From NCBI GenBank assembly GCA_003023725.1, contig PXYT01000007.1, positions 1-64,000 of the forward strand: a stretch of 64,000 nucleotides of DNA, read 5' to 3'. The number at the start of each line of letters is the position of its first letter. Position 1 is the first letter of the stretch. A model generated the notes under the pieces. That model was not told where the DNA came from and did not search any database. It was given only the letters and a program-made list of their open reading frames with translations. The DNA is from Sulfobacillus benefaciens. GTDB lineage: Bacteria > Bacillota > Sulfobacillia > Sulfobacillales > Sulfobacillaceae. Both the position numbers and the translations under genes were made by a program. Shown piece after piece: positions 45,908 to 54,525 of this stretch.

Positions 45908-45926
45908 TTGTTTGCTGGACGAACTA
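45904..45926. promoter_or_regulatory. XylR-like (ROK) operator
   Basis: TAGTTTG TTTGCTGGA CGAACTA is an inverted repeat with one mismatch. It closely follows the known Bacillus XylR operator pattern (TTAGTTTGTTTG...CAACAAACTAA). It overlaps the -10 box and lies 38 bp before the start of the ROK regulator, so repression of the cluster by its own regulator is the simple reading. Confidence 0.7.
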
Positions 45927-45964
45927 ATTGTTTTTGTGATGCGTAACCTATAAAGGAGTGTGCT

Positions 45965-47236
45965 GTGTTGGATGAACTTCAGTCCGGCAATCAACAAATG
46001 ATACGCGATATCAACGTGAGCAATGTGTTAAATGTACTTCGTGTGCAAGACGCAGTGTCCAGAGTCGAACTGTCACATGCCCTGGGGTTGGGGAAGTCGA
46101 CCATCACGGTGATTATCAACGCTTTGATGAGTTGTGGTGCAGTGGAGGAGATGGGAGCACAGCAATCATCAATCGGGCGCAAGCCCCGATCATTACGGAT
46201 GAATTCCAACTGGAAATACGTGATAGCTGTGCGGCTAGATATTTCACAGGTGCATGTGGGGATTATCAATCTTAAAGGGCAAATTATATACGACAAAAAG
46301 ATCGCGAAACCCTTACGCGGATATTCCTGGGAGGATATCTTGAGAGAACTCGTGCCATTGGTCAGGACAATTTGCCTTGATGCAAAAATTGATTGGGAAC
46401 ACGACGTCTTAGGAGTGTCCTTAGCTTTACCGGGAGTCATTAATACATCAACAGTGTCCATATCGCGTTTAAGTAAATGGCCTGAATTTCCGATAGCCTC
46501 GTGGTTGTCTGAAACTTTGGGAAAAGCGGTTGCCGTAGAAAATGACGCCAACGCTCTTTGTTTAGGAGAACGTATGAAGTACACTCCCGCCAATCTCGAT
46601 GACATGCTGGTTATGCTTGTCGAAGACGGCATTGGTGCCGGGATTATCGCCAACGGCATGATGGTCAAGGGGGGATCTCTTGGGGCCGGTCAAATCGGAC
46701 ATATGAAAGTTTCCGATGATGGAATGCTCTGTTCTTGTGGTCAAACTGGATGTCTAGAAACTTTCGTGTCTAATTCTGCGGTGAAAACTAATTTCGTGGC
46801 CAGATTGTCTCCAGAGGCTGCGGAAGAAATAGCGGGGAAAATAGGAACACCGCTTGACCAAATAGACGCTCAGATTATTGCACGTTTAGCTATGCAAGGA
46901 GTGCCGGAGGCGCTCGGAGTGATGGACGAGGTAGGATTCTACATGGGGCGAGCGATCACCACGGTGGTAAACATTTTGAATCCTGCAGGCATCGTCATCG
47001 GCGGACCACTCTTTGAGGAAGCGGAGCATTTGATGTTGGAACGTGTATGGAAAATGATCCGTGCTGAGACTGCGCCTGTGTTATGGAGCAACTTGCAACT
47101 TCGCGTTCTTCGTGACAAGACAAAGACAATGCTAATAGGAGTGGCTAGCCAAATTCTAGATAGGGCATTTCGTGTCCGTCACGATGGATCCCCAGACACG
47201 ATGGAAGTGTCTTTAGTTAGTATGGTGGGTTTTTAG
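45965..47236 (+). CDS. ROK-family transcriptional regulator (XylR/NagC type)
   Basis: 423 residues. N-terminal winged helix-turn-helix (VLNVLRVQDAVSRVELSHAL ... STITVIINALMSCGAVEE), then the sugar-kinase-like ROK domain with VENDANALCLGER, the zinc-site motif CSCGQTGCLET and GGPLFEEAEHLM near the end. Such proteins repress sugar genes until a sugar binds. GTG 45965 has AAAGGAG about 6 nt upstream. First gene of the cluster running to 55779, 51 bp before the permease; presumably the sensor of the imported sulfated compound or a product. Confidence 0.88.
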   Translation: MLDELQSGNQQMIRDINVSNVLNVLRVQDAVSRVELSHALGLGKSTITVIINALMSCGAVEEMGAQQSSIGRKPRSLRMNSNWKYVIAVRLDISQVHVGIINLKGQIIYDKKIAKPLRGYSWEDILRELVPLVRTICLDAKIDWEHDVLGVSLALPGVINTSTVSISRLSKWPEFPIASWLSETLGKAVAVENDANALCLGERMKYTPANLDDMLVMLVEDGIGAGIIANGMMVKGGSLGAGQIGHMKVSDDGMLCSCGQTGCLETFVSNSAVKTNFVARLSPEAAEEIAGKIGTPLDQIDAQIIARLAMQGVPEALGVMDEVGFYMGRAITTVVNILNPAGIVIGGPLFEEAEHLMLERVWKMIRAETAPVLWSNLQLRVLRDKTKTMLIGVASQILDRAFRVRHDGSPDTMEVSLVSMVGF

Positions 47237-47287
47237 ACGTTTCTTGATATGAAATAAAACTCTCGCAACATGAAAGGCGGTAACGAC

Positions 47288-48631
47288 ATGGTTGCAAACT
47301 CGGCCAATGTCCCAGGTGAGTTCTCGAGTGCAAGACGCAGAGCCATCACCCTAATTGGTCTAGGGATTTTTATCGATGGGTATGATTTGTTAGTGATTGG
47401 TACGGCCAATTTGTTTCTTAAGTCTGCTCTCCATCTATCTGCGTCGCAAGTTGGACTAGTTGGATCGGCTGGCGTATTCGGTGCTTTGGTTGGCATGTTG
47501 CTCTTTGGGAATTTAACTGATCGCTTTGGGCGCAAGACAATCTTTGTCTTCAATCTCATGTTTTTCGTTGTCGCATCGATTCTCTCGGCATTCGTAACTA
47601 ACTCATGGGAACTTATAGTAATGCGTTTGGTTGTGGGTCTGGGAATTGGTGCCGATATTCCGACAGCGATGGCATTTCTTGCGGAGGTGTCGTCAAAACA
47701 ACGGCGCGGGGCAATTTTAGGATCGTTAACGCAAGGTCTATGGACTGGCGGGGCGATCGTCTCCGTGGCGGTTGCTCTAGTAGTGAGCCACTTCGCGGGG
47801 CCATCTACTTGGCGATGGCTGTTGGGACTTGGGGCGGTGCCCGCTCTGGTTATTCTCATCCTTCGCCAGAAACTGCCGGAATCACCGCGGTGGCTTATGA
47901 ATCGAGGGAAAGTGCAAGAAGCTGAAATTGCGTGTCAGCGTTTGGGGATCACCTATGATGAATTTAAAGAAATGGAACGCGTTCGGAATTCGAAAGAGAA
48001 AATTTCGGGCACCGGCTGGGGGAAAAAAATCTCTCTTGTTGCATTGGTTTTTTGGCTAAATGCCTTAGCGGGAGCAGTGTCGACGATATCCTCCCCTTAT
48101 ATTTTCAAATACGTCAGCCATGCGACACTCACCGGGTCTATGCTCTTTACGCTAATGCTGTGGGCGGCGAATTTTCTGGGTGTTGTGGCCGGATCCTTCA
48201 TAATCGACAAAATCAGTCATAAAAGCTTGGCATTGATCTCGCAGATTCCCACAATAGCATTTGCTCTCATTATGGCGCTTACTGTAAAGGACGCTGTGAT
48301 ATTTATACCGGCATTCTTTCTTTTTGGCTTTTTCGATTGGGGTGGGGCATCAGCTTTGCAGTGGGCCTGGGGATCGGAGATATTCCCAACGCAGTTTCGC
48401 GGCTTTAGTCAAGGGATTATCAATGGTGCGGGACGGTTTGCTGTAATAATTACAACGTACTTAATCCCTGTAGCCATTGCCACTATTGGATTTTCTTGGG
48501 CGATGGTAATTATGGCGGTTCCGGTGGTTCTTTACTGTGTCATTGTGGCAAGCAATTCTCTATTTGAAACAAAGGGATTATCATTGGAGGATATCGAAAT
48601 GCGGGAGAGTTCGACATTAGCTCCAAGGTAA
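47288..48631 (+). CDS. MFS sugar/acid transporter of the sulfatase cluster
   Basis: 447 residues, 12 helices. ITLIGLGIFIDGYDLLVIGT, LFGNLTDRFGRKTIFVFNL, LVVGLGIGADIPTAMAFLAE and the loop QRRGAILG place it in the sugar/organic-anion MFS branch related to the transporter at 4564. Probably brings a sulfated monosaccharide or polyol into the cell, since the sulfatases of the cluster have no signal peptides. Start ATG 47288 has AAAGGCGG about 9-10 nt upstream; ATG 47270 has none. Confidence 0.85.
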   Translation: MVANSANVPGEFSSARRRAITLIGLGIFIDGYDLLVIGTANLFLKSALHLSASQVGLVGSAGVFGALVGMLLFGNLTDRFGRKTIFVFNLMFFVVASILSAFVTNSWELIVMRLVVGLGIGADIPTAMAFLAEVSSKQRRGAILGSLTQGLWTGGAIVSVAVALVVSHFAGPSTWRWLLGLGAVPALVILILRQKLPESPRWLMNRGKVQEAEIACQRLGITYDEFKEMERVRNSKEKISGTGWGKKISLVALVFWLNALAGAVSTISSPYIFKYVSHATLTGSMLFTLMLWAANFLGVVAGSFIIDKISHKSLALISQIPTIAFALIMALTVKDAVIFIPAFFLFGFFDWGGASALQWAWGSEIFPTQFRGFSQGIINGAGRFAVIITTYLIPVAIATIGFSWAMVIMAVPVVLYCVIVASNSLFETKGLSLEDIEMRESSTLAPR

Positions 48632-48671
48632 CTTGCTATAACGACTCCAACTTTTTACATGGGGCGACGCA

Positions 48672-49556
48672 ATGAACGTAATAGTTGTGGGCAGAAGCCA
48701 GTCTGCCGAACTTCGAGCAAATATATATGGACTGATAAACGGTGTAAGGGCCCATGTCTTAGTTGTTTCGGACCAAAACGGGAGTATGTCCGACTTCGCA
48801 CGGTTTGATCACGCGGTGGCGCGTAAGAACATGGATATGATTGATGTGGCAGTGGCCGGCAACCATTGCCACACATGGGTAGACAAAGCCCTTCAGGCTG
48901 GCATTCGAACCGTGTTATGTACCAACCCCTTTGGGTTGGGCGAGCGGCGCCTGGAGCAAATCGTCCATGACTGTGACAATAGGCGTGCCCATGTCTTATT
49001 TCGGAATATGATTGCACTGCCGTATAGGGACTACCGGGATCGTTTCGGCGCTCAGCTGTTGACACCAGGAACCCTGCGCCTGTGGAGGAGGTGCGCTATA
49101 GACACGGATGATGGGAGCTTGCTAGATGCAAGGGAACGCCATTTGCTTCATCATGATGTGGGCTTTCTGACCTGGGCGATGGGAGCGGTAGAAAGGGTTT
49201 ATGCACACCGAACCGGAACGCATGATTTCCAAACCCATTTAACAGTGTCCTTACGATTTGCCAGCGGGATGATCGGACATTTATTGCTTTCTTTTTGTAG
49301 GGTTTCCTTGAATACGGTCGAAGTCGAGGTCTCTACCGCCACACGTACCATGACTGTTTCCGTTACTGAACCGGACACTGAGCAAGAATCCCAGGAACGG
49401 TTGATAATAGATTACCGGATTCTTATTGATCATCTGCGAACTTTCCCCCCGACGAATTTTGGAATAGCTGAACTACGGCGTCAGCTTTCCACATTGGACG
49501 CCATTGATCAATCACTGGAGACTAGATTACCTGTGTCTTTAAACGAGGAGCGTTAG
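48672..49556 (+). CDS. Divergent Gfo/Idh/MocA-like protein lacking the catalytic EKP motif
   Basis: 294 residues, shorter than the usual 330-370. The order of the family is visible: IDVAVAGNHCHTWVDKALQA corresponds to the VDxVxIxTPNxxHxxxxxxAL block, and HHDVGFLTWAMGAVERVYAH to the H-x-x-D-x-x-R/W block. But the Rossmann glycine motif is broken (VVGRSQSAE) and the catalytic E-K-P after the fourth strand is replaced by TNP (residues 84-86, VLCTNPFGL), so the lysine is lost. It may be a non-catalytic partner or a changed enzyme. Stop at 49556 is 2 bp before the next oxidoreductase gene. Ribosome site weak. Confidence 0.6.
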   Translation: MNVIVVGRSQSAELRANIYGLINGVRAHVLVVSDQNGSMSDFARFDHAVARKNMDMIDVAVAGNHCHTWVDKALQAGIRTVLCTNPFGLGERRLEQIVHDCDNRRAHVLFRNMIALPYRDYRDRFGAQLLTPGTLRLWRRCAIDTDDGSLLDARERHLLHHDVGFLTWAMGAVERVYAHRTGTHDFQTHLTVSLRFASGMIGHLLLSFCRVSLNTVEVEVSTATRTMTVSVTEPDTEQESQERLIIDYRILIDHLRTFPPTNFGIAELRRQLSTLDAIDQSLETRLPVSLNEER

Positions 49557-49558
49557 GA

Positions 49559-50584
49559 ATGCGAGTGGGCTTCATTAGCTTTGCACATTTCCATGCGTGG
49601 ACATACGGAGATCTCTTGGCGCGAATGTGTGACGTGACAATTGCCGCGATATCCGATGCGGATGTCCCGCGAGGCAGGAAAGCGGCCGATCGGTATCGAT
49701 GTCCTTTTATCCCGGATTACCATGCGATGCTCCAAGATGACACGATTGACTGCGTCATTATTTGTGCTGAGACGGTTCGCCATGCCGAAATTGTCGTGAG
49801 TGCAGCTCAGGCGGGGAAGGCTATCCTCTGTGAGAAGCCAATGGCGCTGAACTTAGATGATGCTCATCGTATGATTGCGGCGTGTCAAGAGACTCGTGTA
49901 TATTTCCAACTAGCCCTTCCCAATCGTTACCTTGGGCCTATTCGAGATGTGAAGGACGCCGTGGACCGAGGGAATATCGGGAGAGTTCATGCCGTGCATT
50001 CGACGAATCGTGGCAAAAACCCTGGTGGTTGGTTCCTCGACCCGCATCAGTCCGGTGGTGGTGCCCTCATAGATCACACCATTCATGCGGTGGACATTTT
50101 ACGTTGGGTTCTCAATGCGGAGATCACTGAAGTATATGCCGAAATGGGACACATGGGCACTAGTGCAAGTGTCGAGGATATCGCCCTTTTGACGATGATG
50201 TTCGACAACGGGGTGATCGCGTCTCATGACCCTAGTTGTTCCTACATTCCATCGCGTCTAGAGTGGGGAGACTTAACGTTTGAATTTGTTGGAGATCGAG
50301 GCGGCCTTCGTGTCGATGGATTTTCGCAAGGAGTGGTCGTGTATGATAACAGGCATCCTCAAATCACGAGAGTGCCTGTGGGTCTTCCAAAAGAATATTT
50401 CATGCTGCGAGAATTTCTTGATCACTGCCTTAGTGTCCATGGCGGTTCCGCTTACGGCATTGACGGACTTCGAGCACTAGAAGTAACCTTAGCTGCCTAT
50501 CAATCGGCCGCGTTGCATCGGCCGATTTTCATTCGAGATGTTCGCATCTCAGCCAAAGAAGGTGACGCGGATGGAACACATTAG
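49559..50584 (+). CDS. Gfo/Idh/MocA-family NAD(P)-dependent oxidoreductase
   Basis: 341 residues. N-terminal Rossmann domain MRVGFISFAHFHAWTYGDLL (glycine motif relaxed), then IDCVIICAETVRHAEIV, catalytic ILCEKPMALN (Lys93) and SGGGALIDHTIHAVDILRWV (Asp/His of the active site). These enzymes oxidise or reduce sugars, inositols and their derivatives at a hydroxyl group. Stop overlaps the next gene start by 14 bp. Presumably acts on the sugar imported or desulfated by this cluster. Confidence 0.85.
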   Translation: MRVGFISFAHFHAWTYGDLLARMCDVTIAAISDADVPRGRKAADRYRCPFIPDYHAMLQDDTIDCVIICAETVRHAEIVVSAAQAGKAILCEKPMALNLDDAHRMIAACQETRVYFQLALPNRYLGPIRDVKDAVDRGNIGRVHAVHSTNRGKNPGGWFLDPHQSGGGALIDHTIHAVDILRWVLNAEITEVYAEMGHMGTSASVEDIALLTMMFDNGVIASHDPSCSYIPSRLEWGDLTFEFVGDRGGLRVDGFSQGVVVYDNRHPQITRVPVGLPKEYFMLREFLDHCLSVHGGSAYGIDGLRALEVTLAAYQSAALHRPIFIRDVRISAKEGDADGTH

Positions 50585-51650
50585 AGTTGGAATTGTCGGG
50601 TGTGGTCGTATTGCGTTTTCCAAACATATGCCAAGTCTAGCTAAAATTCCTGAAGTCGAAATGTCGGCATTTTGCCATCCAGATCTTGCGGTAGCTCAAC
50701 GGGCTGCGATGATGTTCGGGTCACCTCAGGCCGTGGTCGTTACAGACTATCGAGATCTGGTGCGTGACCCACAGGTGGACGTTGTTCACGTGTGCACCCC
50801 AAATTCTTCTCACGCCGAAATTTCGGTTGCGGCACTATCCGCTGGCAAGGATGTGATGTGCGAGAAGCCGATGGCTCGCAATACCCGTGAAGCACAAGCT
50901 ATGATGGATGCAGCTGAGAAGTCAGGAAAGAAGCTCACAATATCTTTCACTAATCGCTTTCGCAGAGATAGTCAATATTTATTTGATGCATGTCGTCGCG
51001 CTGAACTCGGGCATATTTATCATGCTAAGGCACATGCCGTGCGTCGGCGTGGAGTTCCAACATGGGGGCATTTTTTAGAGGCAGAGGTTCAAGGCGGAGG
51101 AGCCTTGGTGGACATTGGCACCCACGCTTTGGATTTGACATTGTGGTTAATGGACAACTATGAACCTCATGAGGTGACCGGGGTCACCTATAATCATCTT
51201 GGCCGCATGGGATCATTGGCTAATCCGTTTGGGAATTGGAATGGGGATAATTTTGAGGTAGAAGATGCCGCTTTTGGGTTGATTGTTATGAAAAACGGTG
51301 CATCGATAGCCATCGATGCGAGTTGGGCACTCAATACACGGGTGCCAATGGAAGCTCAGTGCAGTCTATTTGGCACCCTGGCGGGGGCGGACATGCACGA
51401 GGGGATTCGAATTAATGGGGAACACCATGGTAAACTATTTGTAACCTCAGTAGATACGGATCCTAAAGGAGTGAATTTCAACGATGTCATAAGTTCACAG
51501 TCGCCGCATGACCTGGAAATGCGGCGCTGGATTGAGAGTATCATCCATGATACCTCTCCTTGCGTACTGCCTCAGCAAGCATATATCGTGACGGCAGTTG
51601 TTGAGGCCCTCTACCTGTCGGCGAGCAACGGCGCGCCGGTCTATTTGTAG
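50571..51650 (+). CDS. Gfo/Idh/MocA-family NAD(P)-dependent oxidoreductase
   Basis: 359 residues from ATG 50571 (GAAGGTG 5 nt upstream; starts inside the end of the previous gene). Rossmann motif VGIVGCGRIAF, VDVVHVCTPNSSHAEISV, catalytic VMCEKPMARNT (Lys99), and QGGGALVDIGTHALDLTLWLM. The full set of family residues is present. With the preceding homologue it could perform two successive oxidations, or oxidation and re-reduction (epimerisation), of a sugar or inositol; substrate unknown. Confidence 0.9.
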   Translation: MEHIRVGIVGCGRIAFSKHMPSLAKIPEVEMSAFCHPDLAVAQRAAMMFGSPQAVVVTDYRDLVRDPQVDVVHVCTPNSSHAEISVAALSAGKDVMCEKPMARNTREAQAMMDAAEKSGKKLTISFTNRFRRDSQYLFDACRRAELGHIYHAKAHAVRRRGVPTWGHFLEAEVQGGGALVDIGTHALDLTLWLMDNYEPHEVTGVTYNHLGRMGSLANPFGNWNGDNFEVEDAAFGLIVMKNGASIAIDASWALNTRVPMEAQCSLFGTLAGADMHEGIRINGEHHGKLFVTSVDTDPKGVNFNDVISSQSPHDLEMRRWIESIIHDTSPCVLPQQAYIVTAVVEALYLSASNGAPVYL

Positions 51651-51694
51651 CCCCAATTCAACAACAGGGCAATTTCTCTAGAGGAGTGGTAGGA

Positions 51695-53155
51695 ATGTCA
51701 GACGAGAAGCCTAACATTTTGCTAATTCTGGCCGATGAACATCGAGCGGATTGCCTTCGGGCGTATGGGAATGAGGAAATCGAGACACCCACTCTTGATT
51801 TCTTGGCGGATAATGGTGTGGTGTTTGATCAAGCGTTTTGTTCGTCTCCTTTATGTGCCCCATCGCGGTATTCAATTTTAACAGGACTATATCCCCATCA
51901 ACATCTAGGTTGGGATAACGGGTCGTCAATTCCCACCGATGTGCCGACATTCCCTAGGGTATTACAAGCTCACGGTTACCGCACCCAAGCGATTGGAAAA
52001 ATGCATCTGACGCCAACCTATATGGACGTGGGGTTTGACGCGATGACGCTGGCGGAACAAAATGGTATGGGGCGATTTGAAGATGACTATCATCGATACC
52101 TGCGCGAGCACGATTTGATCGATTATGTTGACCTAATCGACCAGGTTGACATGTTTCGCCAACGAGCTTCCAAGAGATATTGGGACTCTTTTGGTTCTGA
52201 AGAGTCTAACTTGCCGGAATGGGCGCATTCAACCGCGTGGATTGGGCGTACCGCCGTAGAGCATGTTGCTCAATGGAGAGGCGGGGGTAACTTCTTGATG
52301 CTGAGTTTCGTTAAGCCGCATCACCCGTTTGATCCCCCGTACCCATGGAGTATGATGTATAACCCCGATCGACTCACGTTATTACCGGGATGGACTGAGA
52401 CAAATTCCGCGGCCGACCTGCATTTCCATTCTGGATTCTTCCCTCATAAGAAGTTAACCGAGAATGCGTTGAAAGCCGTTATGGCTATGTACTATGCCAG
52501 CATTAGTCATGTGGATTTCTATATTGGTGAAGTCCTGGAAACACTGAAAAAGAAGGGTCTCTACGACAATACGCTAATTATCTATACCAGCGACCATGGT
52601 GAGTACATGGGATTTCATCACCTGCTGCTCAAAGAGAATCATATGTACGATCCGGTGGTCCGAATTCCCCTCATTATGAAGCCTCTCTATCAGACTTCTC
52701 GACCCACCCGAAATGATCAGCTAGTAAGCAATATTGATTTGGCCAATACGATTTTGGGGCACGTAGGGATGGAGCCGATGCCCTATTCGAACGGGTCGAA
52801 CCTCTTAGACAAATTCCCCTCACGGGAGTATATCGTAGCGGAGGAGCTGTCCGGCCGTCAGTACATGGTTCGAACTGCGAATCTGAAATTAATCCTACGG
52901 AGGGATGCAAAGAATAATATGTTATTCGATCTAAGGAAGGATCCCATGGAAACTCACAATGTCTACGACGAGTCGTATTATGGGAATGATCGGCGAAAGT
53001 TAAAAAATTACCTCAGTCAGCACTTTCTGTTTGAGTGTCCTTCCACGCCTTACCATGTGAACGAGCCGATGACTGAGCTCCGCTTAACGCAGGTTAGAGA
53101 GACTCTGCGGTGGACCGAAGAAAAATTTACTCAGTTTAGCACTTCTAACCGATAG
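51695..53155 (+). CDS. Cys-type sulfatase 1, cytoplasmic
   Basis: 486 residues of the alkaline-phosphatase-like sulfatase family. NILLILADEHRADCLRAYGN starts the metal site; LCAPSRYSILTG holds the C-x-P-S-R signature (Cys54), whose Cys is converted to formylglycine. YTSDHGEYMGFHHLLLKENH is the second metal-site block. There is no signal peptide, so it acts inside the cell on a small sulfate ester; overall plan resembles choline-sulfatase/iduronate-sulfatase-like enzymes. ATG 51695 has GAGGAG at 8 nt. Needs the maturase at 54526. Confidence 0.9.
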   Translation: MSDEKPNILLILADEHRADCLRAYGNEEIETPTLDFLADNGVVFDQAFCSSPLCAPSRYSILTGLYPHQHLGWDNGSSIPTDVPTFPRVLQAHGYRTQAIGKMHLTPTYMDVGFDAMTLAEQNGMGRFEDDYHRYLREHDLIDYVDLIDQVDMFRQRASKRYWDSFGSEESNLPEWAHSTAWIGRTAVEHVAQWRGGGNFLMLSFVKPHHPFDPPYPWSMMYNPDRLTLLPGWTETNSAADLHFHSGFFPHKKLTENALKAVMAMYYASISHVDFYIGEVLETLKKKGLYDNTLIIYTSDHGEYMGFHHLLLKENHMYDPVVRIPLIMKPLYQTSRPTRNDQLVSNIDLANTILGHVGMEPMPYSNGSNLLDKFPSREYIVAEELSGRQYMVRTANLKLILRRDAKNNMLFDLRKDPMETHNVYDESYYGNDRRKLKNYLSQHFLFECPSTPYHVNEPMTELRLTQVRETLRWTEEKFTQFSTSNR

Positions 53156-53183
53156 CAGAATGAGAAATGGGAGGGATCACGAT

Positions 53184-54491
53184 TTGAACGTCATTTATGT
53201 TCATTCACATGATACAGGTCGACAGATCACACCGTACGGTCTTGGCGACGGGACGCCCAATTTACAAAAACTCGCAGAGCGAGGCATCGTTTTTCGCCAA
53301 GCCTTTAGTGCGGCACCGACATGTTCACCAAGTCGATCGGCGCTATTGACGGGAATGGTCCCTCATTCCAACGGCATGTTAGGCCTGGTCCACCGTGGCT
53401 TTCGGCTTCAGGACTATCATAAGCACCTAGTGAGGTATCTAAATGCTCACGGGTATGAGACGGCGCTTAGTGGAGTACAACATGAGGCACGAGATGTGAA
53501 AGATATTGGATATAAAAAAATTATTGGTCAGTTGTTGGAATCCAAGCGTTGGAATTCAGGACATTTAGACGATCTGGATAATGCACAGCATGTCGCACAG
53601 TTTATCAAAGGAAAACATGAGCTCCCCTATTTCCTGTCTTTTGGGCTGTTCAGTACCCATCGCCCTTTTCCGAACGCTGATGTCGATGAAAAATACGTCA
53701 GGCCTCCGTTTCCGTTACCCGATGTTGCAGCCACCCGACAAGACTATGCACAATTTCTAACATCGGTACGGGTGGTTGATAAGTGTGTGGGGATTGTCAT
53801 GGAGGCATTGCAGGAATCGGGTCAAGTCAACGATACTTTGGTGATTTATACGACCGATCATGGCATGGCTTTTCCGGGGATGAAGGCCACATTGTATGAT
53901 ACCGGAATTGGGGTGTCTCTAATTGTGAAGCCTCCGGACGGTTCGGGTCCAGCGGGAGTAGTGTCGGATGCCCTGGTTTCACACTTGGACGTGTTTCCCA
54001 CGTTGTGCGATCTTTTGGACCTGCCAAAGCCAGAGTGGTTGCAAGGACAATCCCTGGGCCCGGTGTTGTTTGGAGACAAGTCCTCCGTTCACGATGCAGT
54101 TTTTGCCGAAACTAATTATCATGCCGCGTATGAACCGATGAGATGTATACGAACTGACCGTTACAAATTCATCCGGCGATACAGAGCAGGTGTGGTGTCA
54201 GCAAACATCGACGATAGCGATTCCAAGACCTTTTTATATGACCAAGGCTACACAGATATGTATGCCAACGAAACGGAAGAGCTATATGATTTGCATCTTG
54301 ATCCTTCGGAAAGGATCAACTTGGCCCATTCACCGGAACATCAGCATATTCGTACGCGTCTAGTCAATCGCTTGCAACAATGGATGGTGAGCACCAACGA
54401 TCCGATACTTCATGGCCGGATTGCGAAACCTCCTGGTACCATCGTTAATACTGTGGATTGCTACAGTCCCGATGATTCCCGGTTCGAGTAA
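53184..54491 (+). CDS. Cys-type sulfatase 2, N-sulfoglucosamine-sulfohydrolase-like
   Basis: 435 residues from TTG 53184, preferred because GGGAGGG lies 8 nt upstream and the product begins at the first strand, NVIYVHSHDTGRQITPYG; ATG 53160 is the alternative. Formylglycine signature PTCSPSRSALLTG (Cys47), then VPHSNGMLGL and DTLVIYTTDHGMAFPGMK ATLYD. These blocks look like the SGSH branch (heparan N-sulfatase) of the family, which cleaves N- or O-sulfate from sugar residues; assignment by eye, so moderate. No signal peptide. 28 bp after sulfatase 1. Confidence 0.85.
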   Translation: MNVIYVHSHDTGRQITPYGLGDGTPNLQKLAERGIVFRQAFSAAPTCSPSRSALLTGMVPHSNGMLGLVHRGFRLQDYHKHLVRYLNAHGYETALSGVQHEARDVKDIGYKKIIGQLLESKRWNSGHLDDLDNAQHVAQFIKGKHELPYFLSFGLFSTHRPFPNADVDEKYVRPPFPLPDVAATRQDYAQFLTSVRVVDKCVGIVMEALQESGQVNDTLVIYTTDHGMAFPGMKATLYDTGIGVSLIVKPPDGSGPAGVVSDALVSHLDVFPTLCDLLDLPKPEWLQGQSLGPVLFGDKSSVHDAVFAETNYHAAYEPMRCIRTDRYKFIRRYRAGVVSANIDDSDSKTFLYDQGYTDMYANETEELYDLHLDPSERINLAHSPEHQHIRTRLVNRLQQWMVSTNDPILHGRIAKPPGTIVNTVDCYSPDDSRFE

Positions 54492-54525
54492 GTAAAATTC
54501 ATTTGCGAAGAGGGTGATTTTCTCG

